From NCBI GenBank assembly GCA_902463875.1, contig CABQHR010000007.1:1-23203 (forward strand): 23,203 nt of DNA, given 5' to 3'. The translations under genes were made by a program, and so were the position numbers. This document shows, one piece after another, positions 22,510 to 23,203 of this stretch; the stretch's first letter is position 1, and each line of letters begins with the position of its first letter. The notes under the pieces were generated by a model. The model saw nothing but the letters and a program-made list of their open reading frames with translations. It searched no databases and had not been told where the DNA came from. The stretch comes from an uncultured Collinsella sp. (lineage in GTDB: Bacteria > Actinomycetota > Coriobacteriia > Coriobacteriales > Coriobacteriaceae).

Positions 22510-23203
22510 GTGAGGCTGAAGCGTTGGTGGAATGTCCCGTCATCGTGGGTACGGCGGGCCACGTCGACCATGGCAAGTCGGCGCTTATCGAGGCGCTGAC
22601 GGGCAAGAATCCCGACCGCTTGGAGGTCGAGCGTCGCCGCGGCATGACCGTGGAGCTCGGCTTTGGCGAGCTGGCCCTGCCGAGCGGCAAGATCGTGGGC
22701 TTGGTCGATGTGCCGGGCCATGCGCACTACCTGCGCGCCATGGTGCAGGGCGCGACGGGTATCGACGTGGCTGTGCTGGTGGTGTCGGCCGTCGAGGGCG
22801 TGATGCCGCAGACGCGCGAGCACGTGCATGTGCTGGAGCTGTTGGGCGTTTCGCACATGGTAGTCGCGCTGACGATGTGTGACCTGGCCGACGCCGAGAT
22901 GACCGAGCTTGCCGAGCTCGATGTCGATGACTTTTTGTCGGGTACCGTGTTTGCGGGCGCGCCGATCGTGCCCGTGTCGTCCAAGACGGGCGAGGGGATC
23001 GAACGACTGCTCGCCGTGCTCGACGAGCAGGTGGGTGTTTGCTGGGATGCCTGTCGCGACCGTGCCGAGCGGAGCGATGCCGCGCCTCGCCTGCCGATTG
23101 ACCGCTGCTTTACGATTAAGGGCGTCGGCACCGTCGTGACGGGAACGCTGCACGATGCGCCGGTTGCGGTGGGCGACGAGCTGATGGCTTTGCCGTCGCG
23201 TAC
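22506..23203 (+). CDS. selB: Selenocysteine-specific elongation factor, 5' part
   Basis: The first 232 codons of a translational GTPase, cut by the window edge. G1 is GHVDHGKS (residues 18-25), G2 lies in ERRRGMTVELGF (T48), G3 is DVPGH (68-72), and the G5-like SSKTGEG is present. The usual G4 motif N/TKxD reads TMCD (123-126), lacking the base-stacking Lys, and the common ADEG after switch II reads AVEG. SelB carries Sec-tRNA to ribosomes and binds SECIS RNA with C-terminal winged-helix domains, which lie outside the window. The overlapping start with selA and high similarity at G1-G3 make the call firm. Confidence 0.93.
   Translation, partial: MSEAEALVECPVIVGTAGHVDHGKSALIEALTGKNPDRLEVERRRGMTVELGFGELALPSGKIVGLVDVPGHAHYLRAMVQGATGIDVAVLVVSAVEGVMPQTREHVHVLELLGVSHMVVALTMCDLADAEMTELAELDVDDFLSGTVFAGAPIVPVSSKTGEGIERLLAVLDEQVGVCWDACRDRAERSDAAPRLPIDRCFTIKGVGTVVTGTLHDAPVAVGDELMALPSR

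Overview
The window is high-GC DNA with strong G/C third-codon bias and actinobacterial-looking gene content. The gene set (a hydrogenase-4 type formate hydrogenlyase, a selenocysteine formate dehydrogenase, selA-selB, and small toxin-antitoxin genes) best fits an anaerobic gut Coriobacteriia, probably Collinsella or a relative. That placement is inference from gene content and composition; no 16S or marker gene is present.

Layout. Bases 1-158 hold the 3' end of a cysteine desulfurase-type gene, closed by a strong terminator. A BrnQ-type branched-chain amino acid carrier follows (235-1593), then a well-formed promoter and two tRNA genes, Pro(TGG) and Gly(TCC). Bases 1842-2149 contain no gene. 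They hold a repeat region built from 3' ends of the tRNA-Gly gene, inverted copies of its T-arm, terminator-like hairpins and three back-to-back palindromes. On the minus strand, 2150-2921 encodes a RelB/DinJ-type antitoxin with a PIN-domain toxin. Bases 2925-3349 are an unusually AT-rich, structured leader.

The core is a 15-gene plus-strand run from 3350 to 18759: hydN - fdhF - hyfA-B-C-D-E-F-G-H-I - hyfJ/hycH - hycI - focA. Gaps are mostly 0-16 nt, or the genes overlap. The hyfA-to-hyfJ order is the order I recall for the E. coli hydrogenase-4 operon, with hycI where hyfR lies and a formate channel at the end, as with focB. FdhF is read through an in-frame TGA at codon 140, followed by a SECIS-like hairpin. 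Together the genes encode a complete formate hydrogenlyase. FocA moves formate; FdhF oxidises it to CO2; HydN and HyfA carry electrons; the HyfH/HyfI/HyfG arm passes them to the Ni-Fe site, which makes H2. HyfB, C, D, E and F form a membrane arm with three antiporter-like subunits, which suggests ion pumping. HyfJ/HycH and HycI mature the large subunit.

After a terminator comes a second, orphan molybdopterin oxidoreductase with Cys rather than Sec at the metal-ligand position (18882-20999). It is followed by selA and the 5' part of selB, which runs off the right edge. SelA makes Sec-tRNA and SelB delivers it to UGA codons, so the machinery needed to translate fdhF sits about 15 kb downstream of it. 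selC, selD, the hyp maturation genes and an FhlA/HyfR-type regulator are not in the window.
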